Made by a program: the position numbers and the translations under genes
Part shown: positions 23,956-31,141 of the stretch, in pieces
Position numbering within the stretch: position 1 is the first letter of the stretch
Layout of the letters: every line of letters begins with the position of its first letter
Notes under the pieces: generated by a model
The model's database searches: none
Seen by the model: the letters and a program-made list of their open reading frames with translations, nothing else
What the model was told of the DNA's origin: nothing
NCBI RefSeq assembly: GCF_900105755.1
Contig: NZ_FNTQ01000001.1
Location: forward strand, 1,612,001-1,676,000
Length of the DNA: 64,000 bases
Source of the DNA: Streptomyces sp. Ag109_O5-10
Lineage (GTDB): Bacteria; Actinomycetota; Actinomycetes; Streptomycetales; Streptomycetaceae
Direction of reading: 5' to 3'

Positions 23956-24753
23956 TCACACCTGTTGGTAGCCACGGAGGTTGGTGAGCAGGAGATAGGT
24001 GTCCTGGAGCGAGCCCGAGGTGTCGCCGAGGGAGCGGTAGATGCCCCACTTCGGGCGGACCCGGTCGGCCAGGAAGGTGTCCACGCCGGTCTTCGAGGCG
24101 TCGATCACGGTGGCGCCGCCGGACTTGAGGATCCAGCGGACCGAACCCGCCGAGCCGTTGCCGACCTTGATCTGGAAATCGACGTCGGTCCAGGAGTCGT
24201 GCAGCGGGTCGAGGTCGGCGCGGCCGACGATGATGCCGTCGGTGGCGAGGTTCAGCTCGATGGTCTGCTTGCCGTTCACCCGGCGCAGGGACTGCACGAC
24301 GATCGGCGAGGTGCCGGTGCCGGGCTGCTTCATCTGCATGATGTGGGTGAAGGTGGTGGTCGCCTTCAGCGAGCTCGGGATGTACATCGAGTAGGTGACC
24401 CGCCAGGTCTGGCCCTGGGTCCACTTGAGATAGCTGCCGGCACCCGTGCGCAGTCCGGTGACCTCCTGCCGCTGGCGGTCGGTCGAGGTGTCGCGGTCGA
24501 CCGTGTGCATGTTGAAGCGCCAGTTGTTCCCCGTGGCGTAGATGTGCGGGTGCCCGGCGGGGTGGGAGTCGGCGCGGTCGTCCTCGACGGTCTCGAAGGC
24601 GCCGAGGCCGTCACCGCTCGCCGACGGCTGCCACTTGAGCTGCCAGGACGCGGCGTGTGCGGTGGTCGCGGGCAGGCCCACGGCGGCCGTGGCGGCTCCG
24701 GCCAGCGCGGCTCCGAGGACCGCCCTTCTGGATGTAGCGCTCATGACATTCAT
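23956..24753 (-). CDS. Tat-exported polysaccharide-lyase-like protein (heparin-lyase fold)
   Basis: 265 residues. Twin-arginine signal (TSRRAVLGAALAGAATAAVGL), cleavage near AHAASW. The mature part (about 35-265) is a beta-rich jelly-roll: an N-terminal SGDGLGAFETVEDDRADSHPAG, central RVTYSMYIPSSLKATTTFTHIMQMK and C-terminal RVRPKWGIYRSLGDTSG ending in a short strand. This pattern fits the polysaccharide lyase family of heparin-lyase type (PF14099-like); I assign it by fold pattern, not by catalytic residues. The start overlaps the GH105 stop (ATGA). GH105 acts on the unsaturated uronic acids that lyases produce, so adjacency supports lyase activity on an acidic polysaccharide. Confidence 0.65.
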   Translation of the reverse strand: MNVMSATSRRAVLGAALAGAATAAVGLPATTAHAASWQLKWQPSASGDGLGAFETVEDDRADSHPAGHPHIYATGNNWRFNMHTVDRDTSTDRQRQEVTGLRTGAGSYLKWTQGQTWRVTYSMYIPSSLKATTTFTHIMQMKQPGTGTSPIVVQSLRRVNGKQTIELNLATDGIIVGRADLDPLHDSWTDVDFQIKVGNGSAGSVRWILKSGGATVIDASKTGVDTFLADRVRPKWGIYRSLGDTSGSLQDTYLLLTNLRGYQQV

Positions 24754-25952
24754 GCACCTCGCAGTTGCTCGTTCATGATCAGGAAGGCCCCGAGGCCGTG
24801 GAAGTCGTTCACGGCCCGGGTACGGGCGACGTAGTACGCGTAGTCACCGACGTTGGTGCCGATCGAGATACCGGCGAGCTCGGTACGGCCGTCCGCGCCG
24901 ACCGACAGCTCGGCGAGCACGCCCTGGTAGCCGCGGCGGGCGACGTCCGCGTAGTGCGGGTCGAGGTAGTGCTGCTGGGCGCCGCGTGAGAGGGCGTAGG
25001 TGAACATGCTGGAGCAGGAGGTCTCGGTCCAGTTGTCGCTCCGGCCGCCCTTGTCGATCACCTGGAACCAGCGGCCGGTCGCCGGGTCCTGGTACTTCTC
25101 CAGGCCGGCCGCCAACCTCTGGAAGATGCCGAGCAGTTGCGGGCGGCGTGACTGGTTCGCCGGAATCGCGTCCAGCACGTTGACGACGGCCATCGCGTAC
25201 CAGCCGACGGCGCGGCACCAGTGCTCCGGGGCGAGCCCGGTCTGCGGATCCGCCCAATTCGCGCTCTTCGACTCGTCGTAGGCGTGCTTGAGCAGGCCGC
25301 TCGCGACCTGGAGGTGACCGCCGTAGACGGCGAGCTGCCTGGCCGCCTCGGCGTCGGTGTACGCGCTGTCGCCGAACTCCCTGCCGTACTCGACCAGGAA
25401 CGGGTTCACCATGTAGACGCCGTCCGCCCAGAGTTGATGGGCGCGGCTGCTGGTGTCGGCGTGCCAGAAGCCGCCGTCGCTCGTGCGCGGGTAGGTGTTC
25501 AGCCGGTCGCGGATCTTCTGGGCCGCCTTGCGGTAGCGGTCCTGGCCGGTCTCGTGGTGCAGGATCACCAGGAGCCGGCCCGCCTGCATGCTGTCCAGGC
25601 TGTTGAAGGACTGGTTGATGGACCCGTCGCTCTTCACGAACCGGTCGACGTAGTTCTTGATGTAGGTGAGGTAGCGGGGGTCGTGGGTGCGTTTGTAGGT
25701 GAGGTACTGGCCGTAGAGGTAGAGACCGACGGGGTAGGACCAGCCGCCGATCGTGCTCGGGGTGTAGCGGGCCATGGTGGAGTCGACGACCGCGGTGGAC
25801 CAGTCGGTGGCGGCGGCGGGCCTGGTCGCGGCCGCGGCGAGGGCGGCGGGCGCGGGTGCGGCAGCGACGGCGGGCGGTACGGCCGCGGGGAGCACGGCCG
25901 GGATGGCGGTGGTGAGCGCGACGGCCACGAGGGCGGCTCGCAGGCGGTTCAT
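24750..25952 (-). CDS. GH105 unsaturated uronyl hydrolase (YteR/RhiN-like), secreted
   Basis: 400 residues from ATG 25952 (strong AAGGAGG upstream, and ATGA overlap with pqqE). Signal peptide 1-31 followed by an Ala-rich segment. The mature enzyme is an alpha6/alpha6 barrel with GGWSYPVGLYLYGQYLTYKRT, PRTSDGGFWHADTSSRAHQLWADGVYMVNPFL (catalytic Asp in the WADGVYM motif) and WCRAVGWYAMAVVNVLD. Enzymes of this family remove 4,5-unsaturated galacturonyl or glucuronyl residues from lyase products of rhamnogalacturonan or similar glycans. It is the first glycan-degrading gene in the run and is physically coupled to PQQ biosynthesis. Confidence 0.88.
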   Translation of the reverse strand: MNRLRAALVAVALTTAIPAVLPAAVPPAVAAAPAPAALAAAATRPAAATDWSTAVVDSTMARYTPSTIGGWSYPVGLYLYGQYLTYKRTHDPRYLTYIKNYVDRFVKSDGSINQSFNSLDSMQAGRLLVILHHETGQDRYRKAAQKIRDRLNTYPRTSDGGFWHADTSSRAHQLWADGVYMVNPFLVEYGREFGDSAYTDAEAARQLAVYGGHLQVASGLLKHAYDESKSANWADPQTGLAPEHWCRAVGWYAMAVVNVLDAIPANQSRRPQLLGIFQRLAAGLEKYQDPATGRWFQVIDKGGRSDNWTETSCSSMFTYALSRGAQQHYLDPHYADVARRGYQGVLAELSVGADGRTELAGISIGTNVGDYAYYVARTRAVNDFHGLGAFLIMNEQLRGA

Positions 25953-27103
25953 GGTCCTCCTTCTTCTGCAGGAGCTCCGCCGGCGGCTTCGGTCGGGAGA
26001 TCCACCGGGGCCTCTCGCGGGGCTTGCCTGGGGGCTTGTCCGGGGACCGCGGCGGCGGAGGTGCGCCGCAGGGGTGTCAGGCGGTGGTCGGGGGCGTGGC
26101 GGCAGGCCGGGTCGGTGTTGCGGGCGTCTCCGGTGAGTGCGTACGCCTGGCAGCGGCAGCCGCCGAAGTCGGCGGTGCGCAGGGCGCAGCCGCGGCAGGG
26201 CTCGCGCATCCAGGACTCGCCCCGGTAAACGTTGAAAGCCCTCGACTCCCGCCAGATCCAGGCGAGCCGACGGTTCCTGACGCTGGGCGGGTCGAGGCCC
26301 GGCAGGGTGGCGGCGGCCGGGCACGGCAGGACGGTTCCGTCGGGGGTGACGGTGAGCGAGACCCGGCCCCAGCCGCCCATGCAGGGTTTCGCCGTGCCGG
26401 TGAGGAGGTCGGGGGCGACCCAGACCAGCTCCGGTTCGTCCAGGCGCCGCCGCCAGTGCAGGACCGTCTCGCGGGCCCGCTCGACCTGTCCCGGCAGTGG
26501 CAGCAGGGCCGCGCGGTTGCGGGCGGCCCAGCCGTGGTACTGGGTGTTGGCCAGCTCGATCCGGTCCGCGCCCCAGGCCACGCCGAGTGCGATGAGGTCT
26601 TCGACGGCGTCCAGGTTGCCCCGGTGCAGGACGACGTTCAGGCCGAAGGGCAGGCCCGCCGCGCGGATCAGCCGGGCCGCACGTTCCTTGGCCGTGAACG
26701 AACGGGCGCCGGCGATGCGTTCGGCGGCCGTCGGCTGCGCGTGCTGCACGGACAGCTGCACCGCGCGCAGCCCGGCCCCGACCAGCCCTGCCAGCCGCCG
26801 CTCGGTCAGCCCGAGCCCGCTGGTGACGAGCTGGGTGTGCAGGCCGGCGGAGTCGGCGGCGCCGACCAGCTCGGGCAGATCGCGCCTGAGCAGCGGCTCG
26901 CCGCCGGACAGGTGGGTCTGGACGACGCCCAGCTCACCGGCCTGCCGGAACACCTCCGTCCACTGCGCGGTCGACAGCTCCACTGACCGACCGATCAGTC
27001 GGACGGGGTTCGAGCAATAGCCGCAGTGGAGCGGGCAGGCGTGGGTCAGCTCAGCGAGCAGTGCCCAGGGCGGCTCGGGGCCGCCCGGCTCCGCGGTCGT
27101 CAT
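25949..27103 (-). CDS. pqqE: PqqA peptide cyclase (radical SAM)
   Basis: 384 residues. ATG 27103 was chosen because it overlaps the pqqD stop (ATGA). Radical SAM motif HACPLHCGYCSNP (Cys23, 27, 30), then LSGGEPLLRRDL. The C-terminal SPASM domain has CMGGWGRVSLTVTPDGTVLPC and a Cys cluster MREPCRGCALRTADFGGCRCQ. PqqE links Glu and Tyr of PqqA by a C-C bond, the first step of PQQ formation. The last 25-30 residues are a low-complexity Ala/Pro tail that runs into the overlap with the GH105 start. Confidence 0.95.
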   Translation of the reverse strand: MTTAEPGGPEPPWALLAELTHACPLHCGYCSNPVRLIGRSVELSTAQWTEVFRQAGELGVVQTHLSGGEPLLRRDLPELVGAADSAGLHTQLVTSGLGLTERRLAGLVGAGLRAVQLSVQHAQPTAAERIAGARSFTAKERAARLIRAAGLPFGLNVVLHRGNLDAVEDLIALGVAWGADRIELANTQYHGWAARNRAALLPLPGQVERARETVLHWRRRLDEPELVWVAPDLLTGTAKPCMGGWGRVSLTVTPDGTVLPCPAAATLPGLDPPSVRNRRLAWIWRESRAFNVYRGESWMREPCRGCALRTADFGGCRCQAYALTGDARNTDPACRHAPDHRLTPLRRTSAAAVPGQAPRQAPREAPVDLPTEAAGGAPAEEGGP

Positions 27104-27354
27104 CGCAGCCATCCCTCCTTCCGTAGCGCGGTCAGAAACTCCGGGACCTCGGCCGCGACCGGGGCGCCCGGGAACGCCTCGGACAGTTCGGCGACGATCT
27201 CGGGCACCGCCCGGCTGCCGTCGCACAGCCGGAGCACACCGCCCGCCCGGCCGTGCAGCACGACCACGCGCTCGGGCAGCAGCAACAGGTCGGTGCCGCG
27301 GGCCCGGTCGTGGCGCAACACGGCCGTGCGGGCGAGGACGGGGCGCCAGGTCAT
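27100..27354 (-). CDS. pqqD: PqqD peptide chaperone (RRE protein)
   Basis: 84 residues, ATG 27354 overlapping the pqqC stop and stop overlapping pqqE. PqqD is a RiPP recognition element that holds PqqA for PqqE. Visible features: LLLPERVVVLHGRAGGVLRLCDGSRAVPEIVAELSEAF and a C-terminal helix with FLTALRKEGWLR, all typical. Length is normal. Confidence 0.93.
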   Translation of the reverse strand: MTWRPVLARTAVLRHDRARGTDLLLLPERVVVLHGRAGGVLRLCDGSRAVPEIVAELSEAFPGAPVAAEVPEFLTALRKEGWLR

Positions 27355-28115
27355 GGCCCGCCGCCGTCCGGAGCGTCGGCCCGGCCCCCGGTGTCCCCCC
27401 GGTCCACGGCGTCGAGCAGCGCCCAGAGCACCTCGCACTTGTAGGCGAGCGCGGCGACGGCGCGGTGCTGCTCCTCGCGGGTGCGGGCCCAGGACAGGAC
27501 CAGCGCGAGGGCCTCCGCGCCGTCCCGGGCGCCCTGGTCGACGCGGGTGCGGAAGTAGCCGAGACCGGCCGGGTCGATCCACGGGTAGTGGCGTTCGAAG
27601 GCGGTGATGCGGGTGCGCATCAGGCCGGGCGCGGACAGTTCGGTCAGGGAGGCGGCGACCGCGTCGAGGGCGGGGCGCAGGCGGCAGAAGGTGACGTACC
27701 CCTCGACCGCGAAGCGGACCCCGGGCAGCACCCGGGACCCGTCCCACAGCTGTTCGCGGGGGAGGCCGGCCGCCTCACCGAGGCCCAGCCAGCGCTCGAT
27801 GCCGCCCTCACCGTCGGCGGTGCCGTCGTGGTCGCGGATGCGGCGCAGCCACGGACGGCGCAGCTCGGGCCGGTCGAGCTTGGCGAGGATCAGGGCGTCC
27901 TTGACGGGGATGTGCCGCTGGTAGTGGAACCGGTTGGTGATCCAGCGGCGCAGTTCGGCCGGAGTCAACTCGCCTCGGTGCATACGCTGGTTGAAGGGGT
28001 GGTGGTCGTGGTAGCGGTCGGCGGTGACGGCGCGCAGCCGTTCGGTGAACTCCGCGACCGGCCAGGGTCCGGGGTCCGTCGCGGGGTGGACGGTGGTGGC
28101 AGCGGTGACGGTCAT
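27351..28115 (-). CDS. pqqC: Pyrroloquinoline-quinone synthase
   Basis: 254 residues, 20 bp after pqqA. PqqC closes the ring and performs the final eight-electron oxidation to PQQ. Motifs: YHDHHPFNQRMHRGELTP, WITNRFHYQRHIPVKDALILAK, RIRDHDG, GVRFAVEGYVTFCR, and the C-terminal YKCEVLWALLDAVD. His and Arg residues of the active pocket (RFHYQ, HYPW) are present. Length is normal. Confidence 0.95.
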   Translation of the reverse strand: MTVTAATTVHPATDPGPWPVAEFTERLRAVTADRYHDHHPFNQRMHRGELTPAELRRWITNRFHYQRHIPVKDALILAKLDRPELRRPWLRRIRDHDGTADGEGGIERWLGLGEAAGLPREQLWDGSRVLPGVRFAVEGYVTFCRLRPALDAVAASLTELSAPGLMRTRITAFERHYPWIDPAGLGYFRTRVDQGARDGAEALALVLSWARTREEQHRAVAALAYKCEVLWALLDAVDRGDTGGRADAPDGGGP

Positions 28116-28135
28116 GGTGGCCCGCCCGGGGCGGA

Positions 28136-28276
28136 TCAGCGGTCGCCGAGGGCGTAGCCGGTCACTTCCAGGGCGGTCTCCACGACGTGGTAGCCAGGGC
28201 TTCGCCAGAGCTTTTCATCCGATGTCTGCGGAGCGGCGGGGGTCGACTGCCGGTCCTCGGAGGTCGTCTCGTTCAT
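28136..28276 (-). CDS. pqqA: PqqA precursor peptide
   Basis: 46 residues from ATG 28276. The core near the C-terminus is TALEVTGYALGDR, with the Glu37-x3-Tyr41 pair that becomes PQQ, preceded by WRSPGYHVVE, which resembles the PqqA leader. The N-terminal 20 residues are an acidic, low-complexity extension that makes it longer than the 23-39 residues common in Gram-negative PqqA. The order pqqA-C-D-E follows; pqqB is not in the window. Confidence 0.9.
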   Translation of the reverse strand: MNETTSEDRQSTPAAPQTSDEKLWRSPGYHVVETALEVTGYALGDR

Positions 28277-28608
28277 GGGGTGGGTACCTGCTTTCCTGAG
28301 GTTGGGGGGTCTCAGAGCGCAGAGAGAGGTTTCTCGTTCACAGGGATCGATCGGGAAACCCACAGAGATGTTCACATCCCTGGACTGAGTTCATCGATAC
28401 GTCCGATGATGCGCACCAGAGTCCCGGCAGATACGGCCCCGGTCAATGGTCCGGACCCATAACGTCGGATGCATTTCCGGCCAATCTCCGTCGGCGGCGG
28501 CAGACCCACCGGTCAGTTCCGGCGGATTCCGCGGTCAGGAATGCGTCCGGGCCGGTGATCGTTGACGATGGGGGAACCACCTGTCGACAACCTAAGGATC
28601 GAGAGCTC
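28277..28608. promoter_or_regulatory. Divergent region, pqq/glycan operon and aldo/keto reductase
   Basis: 332 bp without a gene. It must contain the promoter of the minus-strand pqq operon. Candidate regulatory marks: a perfect short inverted repeat GATGT-TC-ACATC at 28367-28378 and two direct copies of GTTCACA (28336-28342, 28370-28376) 34 bp apart. On the plus side a TTGACG at 28562-28567 could be a -35 for the reductase gene; I see no convincing -10. All are predictions. Confidence 0.35.
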
Positions 28609-29445
28609 GTGAGCAGCAAGGTCCCCCCGAAAATCCTCAACAACGGTGTCGAGATGCCCCAGCTGGGCTTCGGCGTGTGGCAGGTGCCGGACGACGAGGC
28701 CGAGCGGGCCGTCGCCACGGCACTGGAGGCCGGGTACCGCAGCATCGACACAGCGGCGATCTACGGCAACGAAGAGGGCACGGGCAAGGCGATCGCCGCG
28801 TCCGGCGTACCGCGTGCGGACATCTTCGTCACCACCAAGCTCTGGAACGCCGACCACGGGTACGACGCCACGCTGCGCGCCTTCGACGCGTCGCTGGCGA
28901 AGCTGGGTCTGGACTACCTGGACCTGTACCTGATCCACTGGCCGCTGCCGGCGCGGGGCAAGTACATCGACTCGTACAAGGCGTTCGAGAAGCTGTACGC
29001 GGACGGCCGCGTCAAGGCGATCGGCGTCTCCAACTTCCTCCCGGAGCACCTGGAGAGGCTGATCGCGGAGACCTCGGTCATCCCGGCGGTCAACCAGATC
29101 GAGCTGCACCCGCACCTGCAGCAGCACGCGGCCCGCGAATACCACGACGAGCAGGGCATCGCCACCGAGGCATGGTCGCCGCTCGGCTCGGGCAAGGGTC
29201 TGCTGGAGGTGCCGGCGATCGTCGCGATCGCGCAGAAGCACAACCGCACCCCGGCCCAGGTGGTGCTGCGCTGGCACATCCAGCTCGGCAACGTCGTGAT
29301 CCCGAAGTCCGTGACCCCGTCCCGGATCAAGGAGAACATCCAGGTGTTCGACTTCAGCCTGGACACCGAGGACCTCGCGGCGATCAGCGCGCTCAACGAG
29401 GACCGGCGCATCGGTCCGGACCCGGCCACCTTCGACGTGGGCTGA
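28609..29445 (+). CDS. Aldo/keto reductase
   Basis: 278 residues from GTG 28609; the upstream in-frame part does not look like protein of this family. An AKR TIM barrel with the catalytic tetrad Asp and Tyr in RSIDTAAIYGNEEG, Lys in FVTTKLWN and His in LYLIHWPLP. NADPH-binding residues are in VIPKSVTPSRIKENIQVFDF. It closely follows the AKR5-like 2,5-diketo-D-gluconate reductase pattern (NGVEMPQLGFGVWQV). A role in reducing sugar-derived carbonyls next to the PQQ operon is possible but the gene is divergent and the reaction unproved. Confidence 0.93.
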   Translation: MSSKVPPKILNNGVEMPQLGFGVWQVPDDEAERAVATALEAGYRSIDTAAIYGNEEGTGKAIAASGVPRADIFVTTKLWNADHGYDATLRAFDASLAKLGLDYLDLYLIHWPLPARGKYIDSYKAFEKLYADGRVKAIGVSNFLPEHLERLIAETSVIPAVNQIELHPHLQQHAAREYHDEQGIATEAWSPLGSGKGLLEVPAIVAIAQKHNRTPAQVVLRWHIQLGNVVIPKSVTPSRIKENIQVFDFSLDTEDLAAISALNEDRRIGPDPATFDVG

Positions 29446-29460
29446 ACCGGAGCCCGTCCC

Positions 29461-29504
29461 GCGAACGGCCGTTCCGCCCCGCCCGGGGCGGGACGGCCGT
29501 TCGC
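29461..29504. terminator. Long bidirectional terminator hairpin
   Basis: A 44-bp region with near-perfect dyad symmetry. The outer arms GCGAACGGCCGT and ACGGCCGTTCGC pair over 12 bp, and the inner GC-rich arms continue the stem for about 8-9 bp with one wobble. It lies between the convergent aldo/keto reductase and the 29531-30142 gene. Confidence 0.85.
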
Positions 29505-29530
29505 GTTCCCGGACTCCCGTGCGGGGCACG

Positions 29531-30142
29531 TCAGTCGGCGCGGACCTCCGCGTGCAGGACCTCGAACTCCTCCAGGCCGACCACGGTCACGCGCGCCTTG
29601 GCGGCGTCCGCGCGCCGCGCCTCGGCCTGTCCGGCGCGCGAGGCGGCCATCGCGGCGCGGTCCACGAACAGCGAGCCGGCCATGCCCCGGCCCCGCTCCC
29701 GGTCGACGAACAGGGAGCACTGGGCGAAGCCGGGCAGTCCCTCCAGCCGGGGTACCGCCGAGGAGCGGAAGGTCTCGGCGAACAGGTCCGTGTCGGCGGG
29801 GTCGAACTCCACCCGGGTGGAACGCAGACCACCGCCGGTTCTCGGCGGCCGCACGGTGTGGTGGACGGCGACCTCGAAGTTCTCGACGGCGACGGTGCCC
29901 GCGAACGGTTCCAGCATCGGCCTGCGCCGCTCGCGCATCACCTGGTCGCTGTTGCGCCGGGCCGCCTCGGTGCCCCACCAGCTCACCGCGAGCAGTTTGC
30001 CCAGCTCCCGGTCGATGAAGACGCCGGCGCCCCGGTACTCGGGACGCTCTTCGAGCAGTTCGCGCCCCTCGCTGTTCAGCGCCCTGACGGCCGCCTCGAG
30101 TTTCGCCGGATCGCCGGTGACGTACACCGCGCGTACGAACAT
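29531..30142 (-). CDS. Two-repeat antibiotic-biosynthesis-monooxygenase-like protein
   Basis: 203 residues from ATG 30142 (GAGGGG just upstream). Two successive dimeric alpha/beta-barrel-type units are visible: residues 1-95 (FVRAVYVTGDPAKLEAAVRAL ... GAGVFIDRELGKLLAVSWWGTEAARRNSD) and 100-200 (STRVEFDPADTDLFAETFRSS ... QCSLFVDRERGRGMAGSLFVDRAAMAASR). This matches ABM-like proteins used in stress or polyketide oxidation and heme handling, but many have no known substrate. No export signal. Function unknown. Confidence 0.6.
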   Translation of the reverse strand: MFVRAVYVTGDPAKLEAAVRALNSEGRELLEERPEYRGAGVFIDRELGKLLAVSWWGTEAARRNSDQVMRERRRPMLEPFAGTVAVENFEVAVHHTVRPPRTGGGLRSTRVEFDPADTDLFAETFRSSAVPRLEGLPGFAQCSLFVDRERGRGMAGSLFVDRAAMAASRAGQAEARRADAAKARVTVVGLEEFEVLHAEVRAD

Positions 30143-30335
30143 GACCCCTCGCCTTCCAGGAGCCACCGGAGCCACTGCCGAACGTCCGCACGGCTCCTGA
30201 ACAGATATCCAGAATGTCTTGCCCCATCAGTCTTCCCTTGCGGCCATATCACCGCAATGCGCGAGAAATCACCGAGTTGACCTCCAGGGCTTGACGCGGA
30301 CATGCAGCCGGGTCCACCTTGTACGCGACCCGGTC

Positions 30336-30348
30336 AGGAAACTTTCCT
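30336..30348. promoter_or_regulatory. Palindromic operator upstream of chitosanase
   Basis: AGGAAA-C-TTTCCT, a perfect 13-bp palindrome 21 bp before the GTG start. From memory it resembles the operator of the ROK-family chitosanase repressor CsnR. It probably lies close to the transcription start and would block expression without chitosan oligomers. A TTGACG at 30291-30296 is a possible -35 region. Confidence 0.6.
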
Positions 30349-30369
30349 AACAGAAGGGGACCCCCCACA

Positions 30370-31062
30370 GTGCGCATCCGAACACTGACCCTTGCCGCGG
30401 CCTCCGGGGCCGCACTGCTGGCCGCCGGAGTGCTGCCCGCGAGCGCGTCCGGCGCCGTCCCGAAGTCCGCCCAGGAGGGCTCGGTCAGCGCGGCCGACCT
30501 GCTCGCCAAGGTGACGTCCTGTTCCCAGATCTCCAACGGCAAGTACAAGACCGACGACGAGACGTCGGCGACGATTCCCGTCTGCGGCAAGAACGGCGCG
30601 GTCTTCTGGAAGGCCGACATGGACATCGACTGCGACGGGCAGCGCACCACCAACTGCAACGAGAACCGCGACCCCTGGTACCAGGACGACACCGCGTTCC
30701 ACCAGTCCGACGGCAAGCCGCTGAAGGCCGAGTCGCTGCCCTACATCGTGGTCCCCAGCTCCAGCAGCATCTGGAACTACTCCAGTGCCGGCATCAAGGG
30801 CGGCGGTGTGGTCGCCGTGATCTACAACAACAAGGTCGAGTACGCGGTGGTCGGCGACACCGGCCCCACGAAGATCATCGGCGAGGCCTCCTACGCCACC
30901 GCCAAGGCGCTCGGGATCGACCCCGACCCGGCGACCGGCGGCGCCGACTCCGGCGTGACCTACATCCTGTTCAAGAACTCCAAGGTGTCCCCCATAGAGA
31001 GCCACAGCGCCGCGGTGACCCTCGGCGACCAGCTGGCCAAGCAGTTCCTGGCCAACAACTGA
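30370..31062 (+). CDS. Secreted GH75 chitosanase
   Basis: 230 residues from GTG 30370 (AGAAGGGGA upstream); in-frame TTG at 30319 has no such site. Signal peptide 1-27 (TLAAASGAALLAAGVLPASASG). The mature enzyme has the family motif FWKADMDIDCDGQRTTNCNENRDPWYQDDTAF with the Asp-x-Asp and flanking acidic residues of the active site, the PYIVVP segment, and GVVAVIYNNKVEYAVVGDTGPTKIIGEASYATAKALGI. It hydrolyses chitosan outside the cell. A palindrome sits in its upstream region and a strong hairpin follows. Confidence 0.93.
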   Translation: MRIRTLTLAAASGAALLAAGVLPASASGAVPKSAQEGSVSAADLLAKVTSCSQISNGKYKTDDETSATIPVCGKNGAVFWKADMDIDCDGQRTTNCNENRDPWYQDDTAFHQSDGKPLKAESLPYIVVPSSSSIWNYSSAGIKGGGVVAVIYNNKVEYAVVGDTGPTKIIGEASYATAKALGIDPDPATGGADSGVTYILFKNSKVSPIESHSAAVTLGDQLAKQFLANN

Positions 31063-31102
31063 CCGGGACGCTCCCGCTCTGCCACCGGCCCGGGGAGGGC
31101 GG

Positions 31103-31132
31103 ACGGCCCGGTACCGCGCGGTGCCGGGCCGT
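31103..31132. terminator. Strong hairpin between chitosanase and XRE gene
   Basis: ACGGCCCGGTACCG pairs with CGGTGCCGGGCCGT over 14 bp with one G-U wobble. It lies between the convergent chitosanase and XRE genes. Confidence 0.8.
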
Positions 31133-31141
31133 CGGGGCGGA

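Noticed and set aside
21133-24834. 1233-residue open frame on the plus strand
   Set aside because: Antisense shadow of the GH28-GH29 and lyase-like genes; no domain is visible.
30319-30369. TTG 30319 as chitosanase start
   Set aside because: It would overlap the palindromic operator and give a signal peptide with a long Arg/Pro-rich head; GTG 30370 has a good ribosome site.
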